From Trichostrongylus colubriformis (lineage: Eukaryota; Nematoda; Chromadorea; Rhabditida; Trichostrongylidae), in NCBI GenBank assembly GCA_963978905.1, contig OZ022261.1, forward strand, positions 17,469,582 to 17,533,581: a DNA stretch of 64,000 nt, read 5' to 3'. Of the stretch, positions 1 to 11,300 are shown in pieces. The notes under the pieces were generated by a model. The model was not told the DNA's origin and did not search any database. It saw nothing but the letters and a program-made list of their open reading frames with translations. Numbering within the stretch: the stretch's first letter is position 1; each line of letters begins with the position of its first letter. Both the position numbers and the translations under genes were made by a program.

Positions 1-830
1 TTAGTACTCTTTACGGCTGTCTAGTTATTTGCTGTTTCTTGTATTTGGCGTATTCTCGTATGAAACATGTTGTCCATGATAGCAACTATCCTAAAGCCTA
101 ATATTGACCACGAAACGTGAGGTGTCATTTCTAATTACGGCTTCTGACGGTTCCACGATTACAAATCTCATCCTCTGATTACACCGATATTGATATGTAA
201 AAGGTTACGTGTTTGACAACGGTTCCCATGTTCAGGGATTAAGTACTCGAAAAGTCTGTACTGTTATCTTCGACTTCAGCGATGCCTCTGTCATGAAGGG
301 ATATTGAGAAAATTGAGTGTCACCACATGACCAAATCGTGTATTGTCTGCTGTGCAATTTTCAATACGGTTCACTTATGCCCTCGCAATGCTACGTCTTT
401 ATGGTAGTTCTATTGTACAGCATCATGTGAAATCCCTTTTTTGCTGGCGTTTTTCTGCTCTTCTTGTTTAGGGTTGTATCTGCGACCTCTTCGTCCTCCT
501 CGAGATAATTCCAACCTGAAAAGAGTTGTGGTTTTGTAGTGTGAAGTAGTAACATAATGCAGAACCTCTCCAATGAAATCCCGTGAATGGAGACTCCTAC
601 GCTATTGCTTGGAGCGCAATTTTATTTTGCAGGGTGCTCATTATGGTAGCGCAAAATCAGTTGGATCTTCCATTCAGTCTGTTCACTTGTGTGCCTGCGA
701 TTTGCAGATATGTACTATGCTATTTTCGGTGTTACTAGAGTTAGGGGGACACTCCACAATAGCATAAGTCGCGCCCAATTTCTGCTTATACGCGCACTCT
801 TGAGGTTGTTTTATGCCTAGATACAGCTTA
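1..830. other. Unassigned left-edge sequence
   Basis: AT-rich sequence with only short open frames (up to about 64 codons) that show no recognisable motif. No RNA gene or repeat unit was identified. If eIF2A has a distant first exon it could lie here or further left, but nothing in this stretch supports that. Confidence 0.3.
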
Positions 831-834
831 ATCT

Positions 835-970
835 CAATGTGTGAAAAAATGTGAGGCTTCAATTTTTTATTTGAAAGGACTCAAAAAACTACACAAGATA
901 TTGCGAAGGAAATTTGAGCCTATTGGCAAGGTTTCGGCGCCTAGCGCATTTTCAAGCCTGAAATGAACCA
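835..970. repeat. Dispersed direct repeat, copy 1
   Basis: About 135 bases starting near GTGTGAAAAAATGTGAGGCT are repeated with moderate divergence at 2,205-2,345. Both copies share CACAAGATATTGCGAA followed by GAAATTTGAGCCT and then TTTCGGCGC. No coding potential is seen. It is probably a fragment of an uncharacterised interspersed repeat family. Confidence 0.6.
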
Positions 971-1179
971 ATTTATTTTATTTTATATGTTATCACTTTA
1001 TGAAAGGGGTCAACAGATTACAGTAGCGCTCAAAAGTCCTCGGCCAAAACTTTTTTGTCATAACTTTTTTTCTACTTGACCAGATTTGACAAAATTTTGA
1101 TATGTGGTGCCTGAACCTATTGCCAACATTTCCTTCTACCTGAGTACCGCTTGACACTTTTCATGGTTTTTTACAAGGA

Positions 1180-1515
1180 TTTACGGAAAATCGGACGAAA
1201 AGTAAAAGAAATAGTGAATATGAAAGTTGAGATGCCTAGTAACAGTACAGTGGAAAAAAGTGATGGGAATGACCAAAACTGAGAAATGGGATCTCTTTCC
1301 CGTCGATTTTAGGCCCCGACGACCTTCCCGTCATGAGGCGGGTAGTCCGGACGAGTTTCCCATTAGCGTTGTCAAGTCGCGAACACGAAGGGATGTTCAG
1401 AAATACAACAGCATTTCTGGAGTGAGCTTCAAGCTACCGCCATACCTTCAATCCTGCGCATCTCCTTGGCCGCGCTCACCCTAGCCAATCGGGAATCACG
1501 TCCCTCGGAGGCGGG
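1180..1515. repeat. Dispersed repeat family R1, copy 1
   Basis: This stretch recurs, diverged, at about 30,590-30,930 in the same orientation. Shared landmarks are AATATGAAAGTTGAGATG, GAGGCGGGTAGT, GGACGAGTTT, AACACGAAGGGAT and the final GGAGGCGG. Codons are not conserved between the copies, so this is a non-coding interspersed repeat. The open frame across it is not a gene. Confidence 0.6.
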
Positions 1516-1580
1516 GTCTGTCATTTAAGGCGTCAGCCGTTATCCGTTGCACCACAGTTAGTAGGCGCGCTTTCTCATCG
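1500..1580 (-). other. tRNA-Arg-like segment (possible SINE head)
   Basis: On the minus strand TGGTGCAACGGATAACGGC fits a pol III A box (TGGTGCAACGG) and resembles the D arm of arginine tRNAs. A GGGA..TTCCC pairing follows about 50 bases on, where a T arm would be, but there is no proper GGTTCGAATCC B box. It abuts repeat R1. A decayed tRNA-derived SINE head is possible; a working tRNA gene is not supported. Confidence 0.25.
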
Positions 1581-1754
1581 GGGTTTCGCCTCAAATAGCC
1601 TCCATAGACCTATAGTTTCTATGGATGCGACTTCTTCTAGGGTTTCCTCATTAACTGTATCACCCGGAATGCTGTCGTTGAATAGCGTGGACGTGTGATG
1701 ACTATGGTGATATATGATATCACATACATTCCACAGTGCAGTCACTGCAGTCAT

Positions 1755-2130
1755 GTGATTACCTGCAAGAAGTCACTTAGCTCGTCTTTGCTATTTATTT
1801 CTGGCGATAGTCTTTTCATTTCCAGTACCCCCAGTATTATTCTTTTCACTGTGTTTTCGATGGAGTGGTGTAGCATTTTCACAGTAAAGTTGGGAGGTTT
1901 TTCGTGGGCATGATTTTGATTGCTGTGCCTTTAGAAGCTTGCTTATGTATGACGTGGGATTTTGGAAATGCGATGTTCGTCAAATCGTATGCGAAGGGGC
2001 CTTTCAGTTTCCCCAACATATTTTTGCCCACATCCTTGGCATGTTACACTAGGTATACGAACCCCGGAGTTGGCAGATTTTATCGCCACTGCAATAATCG
2101 CACCCACCCCTCTCGCATTTATCCTCATAG
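1755..2130 (-). pseudogene. Penelope-like GIY-YIG endonuclease remnant
   Basis: Minus-strand frames encode a CxxC pair followed by KYVGETERPLRIRFDEHR, the GIY-YIG core of Penelope-like retroelements (Y-V-G-E-T-x-R-P-L then R-x-x-E-H). A second stretch in a nearby frame, with PEINSKDELSDFL, matches the usual C-terminal end of that nuclease. The two parts are not in one open frame and no reverse transcriptase is seen next to them, so this is a dead fragment. Its core differs from the GIY-YIG copy at 56.6-57.2 kb (YVGITTRKL), so it is a separate lineage. Confidence 0.6.
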
Positions 2131-2204
2131 GGCTTAGAATAGGTGAGTATCCCGGTTATATTTGGTTGTGTTCTAAATATAAGTCTCATAGAAAGCGAGG
2201 AATT

Positions 2205-2345
2205 GAATGTAAATGTGTAAAAAAATGTGAAGCTTCAAAACTTTATTTCAAAAAATTCCACAAGATATTGCGAAAGAAATTTGAGCCTGTTGACAAGCTT
2301 TCGGCGCTCAGCGTCTCTTTTCAAGCCTGGAATAAAGCAGTTTAT
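2205..2345. repeat. Dispersed direct repeat, copy 2
   Basis: Diverged second copy of the repeat at 835-970, about 1.37 kb downstream in the same orientation, with a few small indels. Confidence 0.6.
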
Positions 2346-2769
2346 GTTCTTCCATTTGTATATTGCGAGAAATTCGCTTCAACTAGACTAAACAACCACT
2401 TACTCGTATTCGCCCAAGCCTATGGGAGGAGAATCTCTTATCCCAAGACTCAGGCTAACATAGGAGAAAAACACTAATCTGCTCCATCAAAATCGCTTCT
2501 TTGCAAAAAAACTCGAACCCTATTCGGCTAGCGCTTTGCCTTCTCTGAGCTCTAACCATAGCGTTAGAGACGCAGACCACAGTGTAGCCCCCCCCTAACT
2601 CCCCTAGCGCCCCATTTTCTTTCCAGAGAAGTTTTTGTGCGCAGTGCGTGGTTGTGAATTAGATTTTTCTCAGTCATAAAAATGCATTCCTAAAGCGATG
2701 CGATGGATTTCTGAGTGGAAGAGCTATGTGATTCGCAGAACACCGTCCAACTAGTATTACAACGTTGAA

Positions 2770-3328
2770 GTCGCCTTACCTTGAATACCTTGAAGTCTGC
2801 TCTTCAAAGGTGGTCATGCCATCCTTGCAGGACACATCCATGCCAAGCGTCGCGATTCCTTCCCACTTGTCGCCATCTTTGACCAAAGATCTTCTTCAGT
2901 GGGTCGCTCCATCTGGTTGGTGGTCTTCCCAGCGGTCTCTTCAACCACGAGGATACCAGTCGATCACTCGGCACGTCCATCGGTTATCTCTGAGACGGGC
3001 ATTATGGCCGGCCCATCGCTTCTTCGAATCGTAGATGGTTTCGATCACGTCTCTAACGCAGCTTCGCCTCCGGATCTCGCGAATGGGAATCTTTTGCATA
3101 ACCGACACACCACACATAGTTCGTTCCATGGCCCTTTCAGCAAGCCGGTTTTTCACTGCCAGCCTGTCCTCCTCAGCCCGAGTTGTATTCCATGTCTCGC
3201 ATTCGTGAACTAAAGCTGGGAGGACATGGGTATTGAACACTTGACCTCGGGTCTGAGCGTCGAGCCGCTTGTCGGTGAGAATAGATAGGATAGGAGAGCG
3301 ATAGGACGATAATTGACCAAAGCGTGAT
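2770..3328 (-). pseudogene. RTE-type LINE, C-terminal part of reverse transcriptase ORF
   Basis: The minus strand encodes the connection/C-terminal region typical of RTE elements: HVLPALVHECETWNTT, then RAMERTMCGVS, then RWAGHNARLRDNRWTCRVIDW and, after a frame break, a GRPPTRW-like end. There is no YADD motif because the fragment begins after it. It is joined head to head with a + strand RT fragment at 3,329-3,637 through a perfect palindrome, so the element was inverted in the middle. Confidence 0.75.
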
Positions 3329-3364
3329 GCTTTGGTCAATTATCGTCCTATCGCTCTCCTATCC
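3288..3364. repeat. Perfect 36-bp palindrome at an inverted LINE junction
   Basis: Left arm 3,288-3,323 and right arm 3,329-3,364 are exact reverse complements around the 5-base spacer GTGAT. The arms carry the codons where the RT reads VNYRPIALL on the + strand. The palindrome is the joint between two opposite RTE fragments. Confidence 0.9.
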
Positions 3365-3637
3365 GTGGTGCTCAAGCTTTTTTCTCGCATCATTCTCAAT
3401 CGCATGTGTCGCACTTTCACTATGAACACGCGCAGAGAGCAAGCCGGTTTTCGTGAAGGATTTTCGACTATCGACCATATCCACGTCGTTTCACAACTCA
3501 TAGAACGCTGTAGAGAGTACCGGCTTCCGTTATGCTTCCACTTTATCGATTTCAAGAAAGCATTTAACACGATCGAACATCAGGCGGTGCTTAATGTTCT
3601 CATTACGTTCGGAATCCCTCGGCAATACTTGAAGTAA
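3329..3637 (+). pseudogene. RTE-type LINE, RT finger/palm fragment
   Basis: About 100 codons encode NYRPIALLSVVLKLFSRIIL, then a QAGFREGFSTIDHIH motif and HFIDFKKAFNTIEHQAV, which holds the first catalytic Asp region (F-I-D-F-K-K-A-F) of non-LTR reverse transcriptases. The frame ends at a stop after GIPRQYLK. The missing downstream half of the ORF lies on the other strand at 2,770-3,328. Confidence 0.75.
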
Positions 3638-3639
3638 TA

Positions 3640-5212
3640 CGCCAGTGCAACACGGGCTGCTTCACTGACATCAACTTGCTGAATAGTCCAGTAGAAGTGG
3701 CAAAGTAGGTAAAACAAATAATTTTGCCGAAATTCCGTCCCTAGAACAATGGTGGTTTTGCTTACAAATATGACCACATTTTAAATCGACGCCTCCTTCG
3801 TTCAGAACCTACAGAGAAGGTTAGCCGTAAATGCCGTACAATCATGTCTATAGGGACAGGACATCAGAGTTGCAAGCCGGCCAGTCTCATCAGTCCAGTA
3901 TTTATGTTTTACAATCGGAGGATTAGGCCAACTGGCTTTAAACTGTTCTGTCTATCTCAGTTTTCGTTTAAAAATTGGATGCTGAAAAGGAGGTACAACT
4001 TCATATCCCATGTCAATTTTTAACATAGGCGTGCAATCGCAATGAAGGGGTGTGGCGCTCAATAAAATTTTGAACACTTGGCATCGCTAACTTTTCCGCG
4101 AGCGTATAGTTTAGCTGGGCTCTAACATACATGAAAACTACCTAATTAGACTTTGGAATCAGTAGTGATCAGTCGTTCGCGAAGCGAACCGAATTCCAGG
4201 TGGACTGACACATCCATAGCACTCGCTACCGTCCGTTTCTATTCTGCAGCGGATGAGGACGAAATTTACAGTGTGTACGCCGCTTTGCACCTAGTTGGAA
4301 AATAATGACCAAGGTTAGCCCCTTTTGCTAATGTGGTGGGATCGAATAACGTATCTTCAAAACTGAATGCCATTTTCGCGATCAAGACCTTCAATTACGT
4401 TTGTGTGTGAAGTTGAACAAGCTCTTCTTACGTGTCGATGTTCTAATCGTTAAGTAGTATCCTAACGTCAGCTGTGGTGAACTGCTGTCGTTCACTTCTT
4501 GAGAAAGGTTTTGTGACTAGAGCCGTCAGTGAAGTCAATAGTTCAGCTATCAGCCTATGGCGTGTTTATCGAAAAGTGTTATTGCTCAACCTACGAGCTG
4601 TGTTGGCATCGTCTTTCGGCACACATGTCATCATGCTCCAAGCTCTAGGGGTATTGACGTAGCGATCCGTGAACTGTAAATGAAGATAGGCGCCAACTAT
4701 CAAACATATAACAAAGTTTATTGAATGAGCGCTATTGAGTGAAATATATGATAGAGGTTAGAACTCTTACGACACCATTAGCACCTGAATAATCCTAGAA
4801 GTGAAGAGCGACATTGATTTGAATTGGGGCGATGGAATGAATGTGATGAGCAGGTGCGGCCGATACATTTAGCGTTATATGGTTGTGCTGAGCCGTTCTC
4901 AAAGGTTAGTGCCCTAGACTGCCTTCATGCTCTGCGGGCCGGCGACAGGCCTTAGTGGTTCCAGACTGGTGCAGAGCTGAGGAGGATCTCTTTTTATTAG
5001 TCTGTGACCTAAAAGTAGCTTGACCGTTGGCAGTTTGATAACGTTTCTAGCATAAATACATTTCATTAATTCGTGGAGTGTTGCAGCAGGGACGACAGTG
5101 AACATACGCTTGTGACAGTATTTCTCTTCACCTTTTTATTAGTGATATGAAGTATCTTTTGTTATGGTACCTGTTTCTGTGGTTGAATGTATTTACGAAA
5201 AACTTTTTTTAG
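3640..5212. other. Unassigned region upstream of the first eIF2A exon found
   Basis: The longest open frames here (about 60 codons) match nothing I recognise. The missing N-terminal coding exon of eIF2A, which must end two bases into a codon, should lie here or further left, but I could not identify it. Confidence 0.3.
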
Positions 5213-5345
5213 AACGTGTGCTTTTGAAGTGGTCGCTGGCAAAGAATTAATAAATGCGGATCTCAGAAGGACTAAGCACATTCTTTTCACCCCTCGTGAC
5301 TCGCACCTGATCACGTATGAGCCATACGCTATATATGGACAGAAG
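5213..5345 (+). CDS. EIF2A: eIF2A exon A (first exon identified)
   Basis: Acceptor TTTTTTTAG, donor AAG/GTTCGC. One leftover base, then TCAFEVVAGKELINADLRR and KHILFTPRDSHLITYEPYAI, matching the second blade of the propeller. Ends in phase 0. The preceding exon must end with two bases of a codon. Confidence 0.8.
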
Positions 5346-8300
5346 GTTCGCTTTGATGTTTTTCTCAATCAATGGAGATGGGCGCTGAATTTTCAGGCTA
5401 AATCAAGTTGTCATCGGATCAGAAGCCCGAACCCAACATGCAAGTATTCAGTTTAGCTGATGGCAAGCATGTGGCGTCATTGGTTGCTTCTAAAGAGGTA
5501 TGTGCATGCTTCCCGTCTTTGAGTATACCATAATACCGTCCAGCGAAGTGTGCGTTTCTACTTTTCAAACGTAACATTCTTAAAACTCAAGCTTTTGAGC
5601 TCGTTATACGCTCTTAGTGCTCATTACCGAAGGAATCAAAGTTTCAAGTTCCAAAGTAAAGGATAGGTTGTAAAATCTTCCGGGATCGACTTCACAACCA
5701 CTTTTTCCCTTGAAACCTGAAATCAACCGTTTATCAATGTTATTTTTTTCACAACGGAAGGACCACAAATCGAAGTGGTCATTGCAATGTGACTGCAATC
5801 GTCCTACGCGTTCTTCTTCGCTGGTCTCGAACTTTCTTTCAAAATCTGCCAAGAGGCTTTTTAAGTAGGACTGTAGAGGTTATTGTATGCACTGCTCCGT
5901 GTGTTTGAGCGTGTATTTCGCTTACTGCGCAGATAAACGTAGCGGTGGTTTGGGTATTGCCGACAGCAGCACAGGGGTTTGTGAGGTGGGACCATGGTGG
6001 TGGGAACTTCATAACGACAATTTTTGCTTTTTTTCCTTTTCATGAGACTTCATAATGTTAGGGAAACATCTGTAGAGGTGTGGTCTTGTACAACAAATGT
6101 CATTTTCAGTTTCAGCTACCGCACTATTCCTCCCTGCAAAATTATTGATCTTGATGTAGCGTGTTTGGACGAATATGTAGACTTCCGTAATATGCAAAGT
6201 GAGCAGTGATCGCGAGACGATATGATATTCGTGCTCAAGGGGTCAAATTACCTCTGTGTGCTAGTTTAAGGCACATCAAGTTTTTCATCCAACTTCGGAA
6301 AAGTAGGGTAGCTATGAAGTAAATGGTGGTTTTTCAACAGAAAACCCAACGTTTGTGGCGCAGTTTCTTATGCGAATGTTTATCACTGGAGATGTATGTA
6401 AGAAGCGTCAAGTATGGAGGAGGGAATCCCCTTTCGTTGTATGTGTTGTCACCCAATAGTCTGTGTATCCTTCAATGTGGTCACATTTTCGATTTGGCTG
6501 AAAACCTGTCCATTCGAGCCCTTTTACAAAATTTCAAAACAGCGGGAGAGGCAATGTGGTTAAAGAAAACTCCCAAAGTGAGTCACCAAACGGTGGTCAT
6601 TTGTGGCAAAATTCCCAGTGTACATAGCGCCCTTAATTTTTGGATGAGGCATCTGCTCCAACAGTTGCCACCTCTAACGTAACCCTTTTTTTGACGTGCC
6701 TCCCACTTGAGTTCAACCGTGGGGAGAGGGACTCATTGTTCAGGCGATGGGAAGGGGTTCTTATTTTCCTGGTTTTGACCGTTTCGCTCTGAACTTCTTC
6801 TTTTCCATAGTATTAAGCTCTCTATATTTCATGTCCAGTGATCTTTCCATATTTTGCCTTGGTTATCCCTTCCCGTTTTTCTTCCCGTTTTTCTTCCCGT
6901 TTTTAAATACCATAATTTGGGTGGAGGCTCTCGTTTACTTCCTCGTTGACCGATTCTATATTACAGTTTTCATTCTTATTTGTCTTGCAGTGTAGAGATC
7001 AGAGGTAGAATGGTCAATTCAGCTAGGTCATCCAGCATGTCAAGGTGCGACGAAGGTGCGGGGAGATGGGTACCATATAAAGGTGCGAAGTGGCACTTTC
7101 CGTTGCTCTGCACCCAAGTGCAGTACAAATACTAAGTAGGTGCGGGAAAGACATATCAATGTGTATCCGCCTCAGAATTCTGTGCGAGTGCAATCTCCCA
7201 TTGATGACTTTCTTTCCAAAGTTATTGATGAATCATTGTCACAGCTGTATTTGCTGCGGTGCTGTCTGCAAACAACGATCATTTCAGGAAACATGGAGGC
7301 CGCAGTTCGCTGATGATGAAAGCATAGCAGTAAGATTAGTAGGAAGTGAATTGCTCATACACAAAGGATGTCATTTCGGTAAGTCTGTCGTATTTTCATC
7401 TCCCTGTCATTGGTTTTAGTAGGTTTTGCTTAATCACCTTATTAATGTCAGATGTTGTCCGCCCTTCACAGCTAAAATGCCAGTGGGCCATGACTGGTAC
7501 CCTGATGTCACTCTTTTGACGCATTTTTTTGCGATTGCAATTCCTGCTGACCACCCTAATGGTGAGGCAGTGTGTCATTATTAGGTTGCAAGGGGAGCTG
7601 TAGCCGGTTCTGTGCCTTCACAAGATAAATCCCAATTTGAAAGCGCTCCAACTGAGATCTACTTAATAATTATGCTCATAAGCTACTCTTCAAAGCAACC
7701 TAGAGACAGTGATAGAGGTAATGTTGATGATGAGAATCTCAAAGTGAGTCACGCAAATGATATGTAAGAGTCTAGGAAGACCTCTAGCAGAGGAGAGAGA
7801 AGAAGGCAATGTTGGTAATGAGAATCTCGAAGTGAATAACGCAATTGAAAGCTAGGGGTTCAAAAGGACCACGTGTGGCGGAAGTAACGACGAGAAGGAG
7901 CGCCCCCGGGCTTTGTAAAAGCCGTCGTGTCACTTACTTTGTCCCAGTCCGCCTTTTTTCGGCTCAATCCTCCTCTTTTGAAAATAAACAATAAACGGAG
8001 GGAAGAGGGTCTAATTTCTCGCACTTATAACTTCATATCTGATGATTTATCCAAATTCGGCCTGAATTACCCCTATCACTGCTTTTTAATACAATACATA
8101 TATGGCGTCCTACGATCCTCTGCTTTTCGCGATTGCAGGAAAATACGACCGGAAACTTGCTGTGCCCAACATCAAGGCTTTCGCTGTTAGTCCTGGGCAA
8201 CCACCTCTGCATGTGGCATGTTACACTCCATCATCGGGGGTGCGTAGTTTTTGTTGCTTTCGAGTCCTTACTTCTATTCACAACGATTTTCAGTCAGCAC

Positions 8301-11300
8301 CAGGACGAGTTCAAGTTCGCAGCTTGGATACCCCTTTCACTGTAATTACTGCGAAAACTTTTTTCAAGGCGGAGCGTGCAATGATGCAGTGGAACAGCAA
8401 AGGTACATCATCATCATTTCGTTAATGTGCTATCTGATCGTATTGTTTATCACTACGGGCCGCATGCAAAGTTCACACAAAAGAACTGAATCCGACACTT
8501 CACGTGCTCGATTTTAGAAATTATCTTTTGAGTGTGTACCCTTACGTAATGATTTTGCTTCACGACGTGCGACGTTTTGCACGATTTGGTTGGACTCGCT
8601 TTCGGTGGGAGTTACGCGTAATTGCGTACGCGGAGCGGTGACCGTGTGTTATGCCTACTTTCCTTCATTTCTCTGCTTGGTTGAGCTGGTTTCTAACTTG
8701 GCTTCATTCAACTGGATCGATTTAATGTTTCTAGTTCACCACTGCATCGTGATAGTTTGTCGTACACATTCATTCCATTTCCTACGCTAGTTATCTTTTT
8801 GATTTCCATCATTTTTGTCGCTCTGTATTTAAAGCTCGATCTAACAAAGGAGTGATACACAGTCTAACAAATGAAGCCACTTTCATACCGGGGTCAAGCT
8901 CAGTCACACATTGCCTCGCGCAGGCTCACATAGCAAGGACAGGAGCTGACAAAGGCAGCGGCAAACATCACCTACCGTAAGCCGCAGGTGATCGTCGTGC
9001 AAATAGGTCCATGCTTTAGTCAGTAGTTCAGGGAATCAGATGCGTCTTAGGAAGTAACGCGAAGCTGGCACTCAGAATGAAACAGCCGCGCTGGTGCCCG
9101 TGCTCTCGTAAATTTGGTGGTTTGTGATGTAGCCGAGTTCCACGTAACGGCAGCATTCAGGCTGTTCAGACTTGATCTTTTTTGCATCAACTAGATGTTT
9201 CGGCTTTTCTGTTTAGGAACGGCTGTGCTCGTACTATCCAGCGTAGATGTAGACGCATCAAATCAATCATATTATGGAGAACAACATGTCAGTCATTTCC
9301 ACTTCTCAACTTTTATGAGAAATGAGTTGACGTCGAGTATGCCTAGCTTTTCATGTTTTTTTTCTGAAGGCACTCTGTGTAGCGACAAAAATGATCACGA
9401 TTGTCGTTAGTTGCTCATGGCATGCTTTTTCTTAATTTGAAACAATGTTATTGACGATCTCTTGCATCAGCGGCGCTTGTTTCAACCTAAGTGCTAACAC
9501 CAAGAAGTAATAGAAGTCACGTCCTAGGTGCTGTGGTTGCTTCGTCTTTCTTCATTTTTTTTTTTTGGAGCCAGTATTTATTGTGGGTGTGAGTGAACGT
9601 TAGCATCTATGATGATAATGCTAATCTTTCTACGACGGAAAGAACCTCGCATTCGGAAGTGATGCACATTCGGTTAGGTGGTTTAAACAGGAGCTGCAGT
9701 GAACTGTCGTAAATCGAAAAATACAAAATTAGCTCGGGAAAAGTCATTTGTGTTTATCGCTTTCGCTTTGATGTTTAATGCTTACACAAAAATTTGATTA
9801 GGAACTGAGCTCTTGAAAGAGTTGCATTTTTAACCTATAAATTCAGGTTCACCTTTTGAATTTGAGTTCCGGAGAGTCCTTCAAGGTTCATCTGCCTAAG
9901 TCGGGTCCGGTGCATGCTGCAAAATGGAGTCCGAACGCAAAGGAATTTTGTGTTTGCTATGGTTTCATGCCTGCCATGGTATGTACTGTACTTTTCCTCA
10001 TTCGATTTTTTGGCTAATGAACGCGCTTCAGGTGAGCATATATAATCTTCGAGGAGACGAAATCTTCCACACGGATGAGGGCCCACGTAATGATGTTTTC
10101 TACAATGCATTTGGTAATATACTTCTAACTTGCGGTTTCGGTAACCTGGGAAAAGGAAAAATGGAGTTTTGGGATATGGAGAAAAAGAAGCGAATCGTCG
10201 CGGTAACTTTTTAAATTATTGTCTCTTATGGCGCACAGCTATGTAACTCACTCACCGTTTATTTTTTCAGATTGAAGTGCCTAATACGACATTGTTCGAA
10301 TGGGCTCCTGACGGGCAACATTTCGTTACTGCAACCACTACACCTCGTTTGAGAATCGACAACGGCTATAGGTATGGCGCGGCGTCTATTCTGTTTCCCT
10401 GGCTCGGTTACTTCTCTGTGGATGTTTGGTTATTAGTGGTCATGAATCACACCACAGAAGGTTGAGTGGTACGAAATAACTGGAAGGGCTATTTTGAGCT
10501 CCTAACAATTTCAGAACGTGTCAAAGACAGCTTTATTTGAGTTCCTGCTGTCACCCTGATCAAAAAGTGTAGGCCCGCGAAATCCGTTCATGACTCATGA
10601 CTCCCTTCCTTTTCTCCTTAAGAACAATCGATGTGACGACGGTAGTGTTTGAACAAAGCATAAACCGCATTTGAGGATAAAGTTTTTGGCGTTAATCAAT
10701 CCTTTCTGCTAGATGCGCCGCGCGCTTCATCCATCGTTATGTTCTTCGTTGCTTGGACCTCTGTTACATGGCCCAATTCAGTCTGAGTTGCTATCGAAAT
10801 AAAACTGATCAAAGTAGATATTCGAAAAAATAGAGTAACTCACTGATCACATATTAGTCAAAGTAGATTAGAAATCTTGGAAGCGGTCCCCAACGTCATG
10901 GCAAACAGACCGGACTGTATCTTCTCCCTCAAAGTGAGCCTATTACTCCGTGACGCTTTTGTCGACATGTGTTTCTTAACTGTTCGTTGAAAGTCCGATG
11001 ATTGGCCGCGCGAATCCGTGCGAAGTCAACTCCTGGTCATCCCATCACTTCCTTTATCTGGGAGCGCTTGAATTCAGCATCTGAGGGTTTGTCTATCGTT
11101 GTGTGCCACTTAAAATGTCCCACCTGTCTAATCTTTCTCAATCAATATTTAAGACATTTTTTGTCTACTTCAATGGCGCATTGTTTTAAGGATGTGGCAC
11201 TATTCCGGGAAGCTAGTGAAAGAAGAGCTGTATGAATCGCCAAATGAGGAACTCTGGGAGGTATATACTTCGTTGATCTATTGAGTTGCCCGTAATGTTC

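Noticed and set aside
6878..6905. TTCCCGTTTTTC triple as a regulatory array
   Set aside because: Three short pyrimidine-rich units in an intron are well explained by slippage. No partner site was seen.
7700..7860. Imperfect direct repeat with GAGAATCTC(A/G)AAGTGA
   Set aside because: Only two short degenerate copies (about 60 bases) in an intron, too weak to call a feature.
8102..8425. ATG-started ORF read as a separate small protein
   Set aside because: It is eIF2A exon D read through its preceding and following introns. The true exon starts after GATTGCAG at 8,139 and ends at the GTGCGT donor.
9195..9410. ORF beginning with a signal-peptide-like MFRLFCLGTAVLVLSS
   Set aside because: The hydrophobic start is an intron tail plus eIF2A exon F (TAVLVLSSVDVD...SYYGEQH). 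Family match and phase show it is not a secreted protein.
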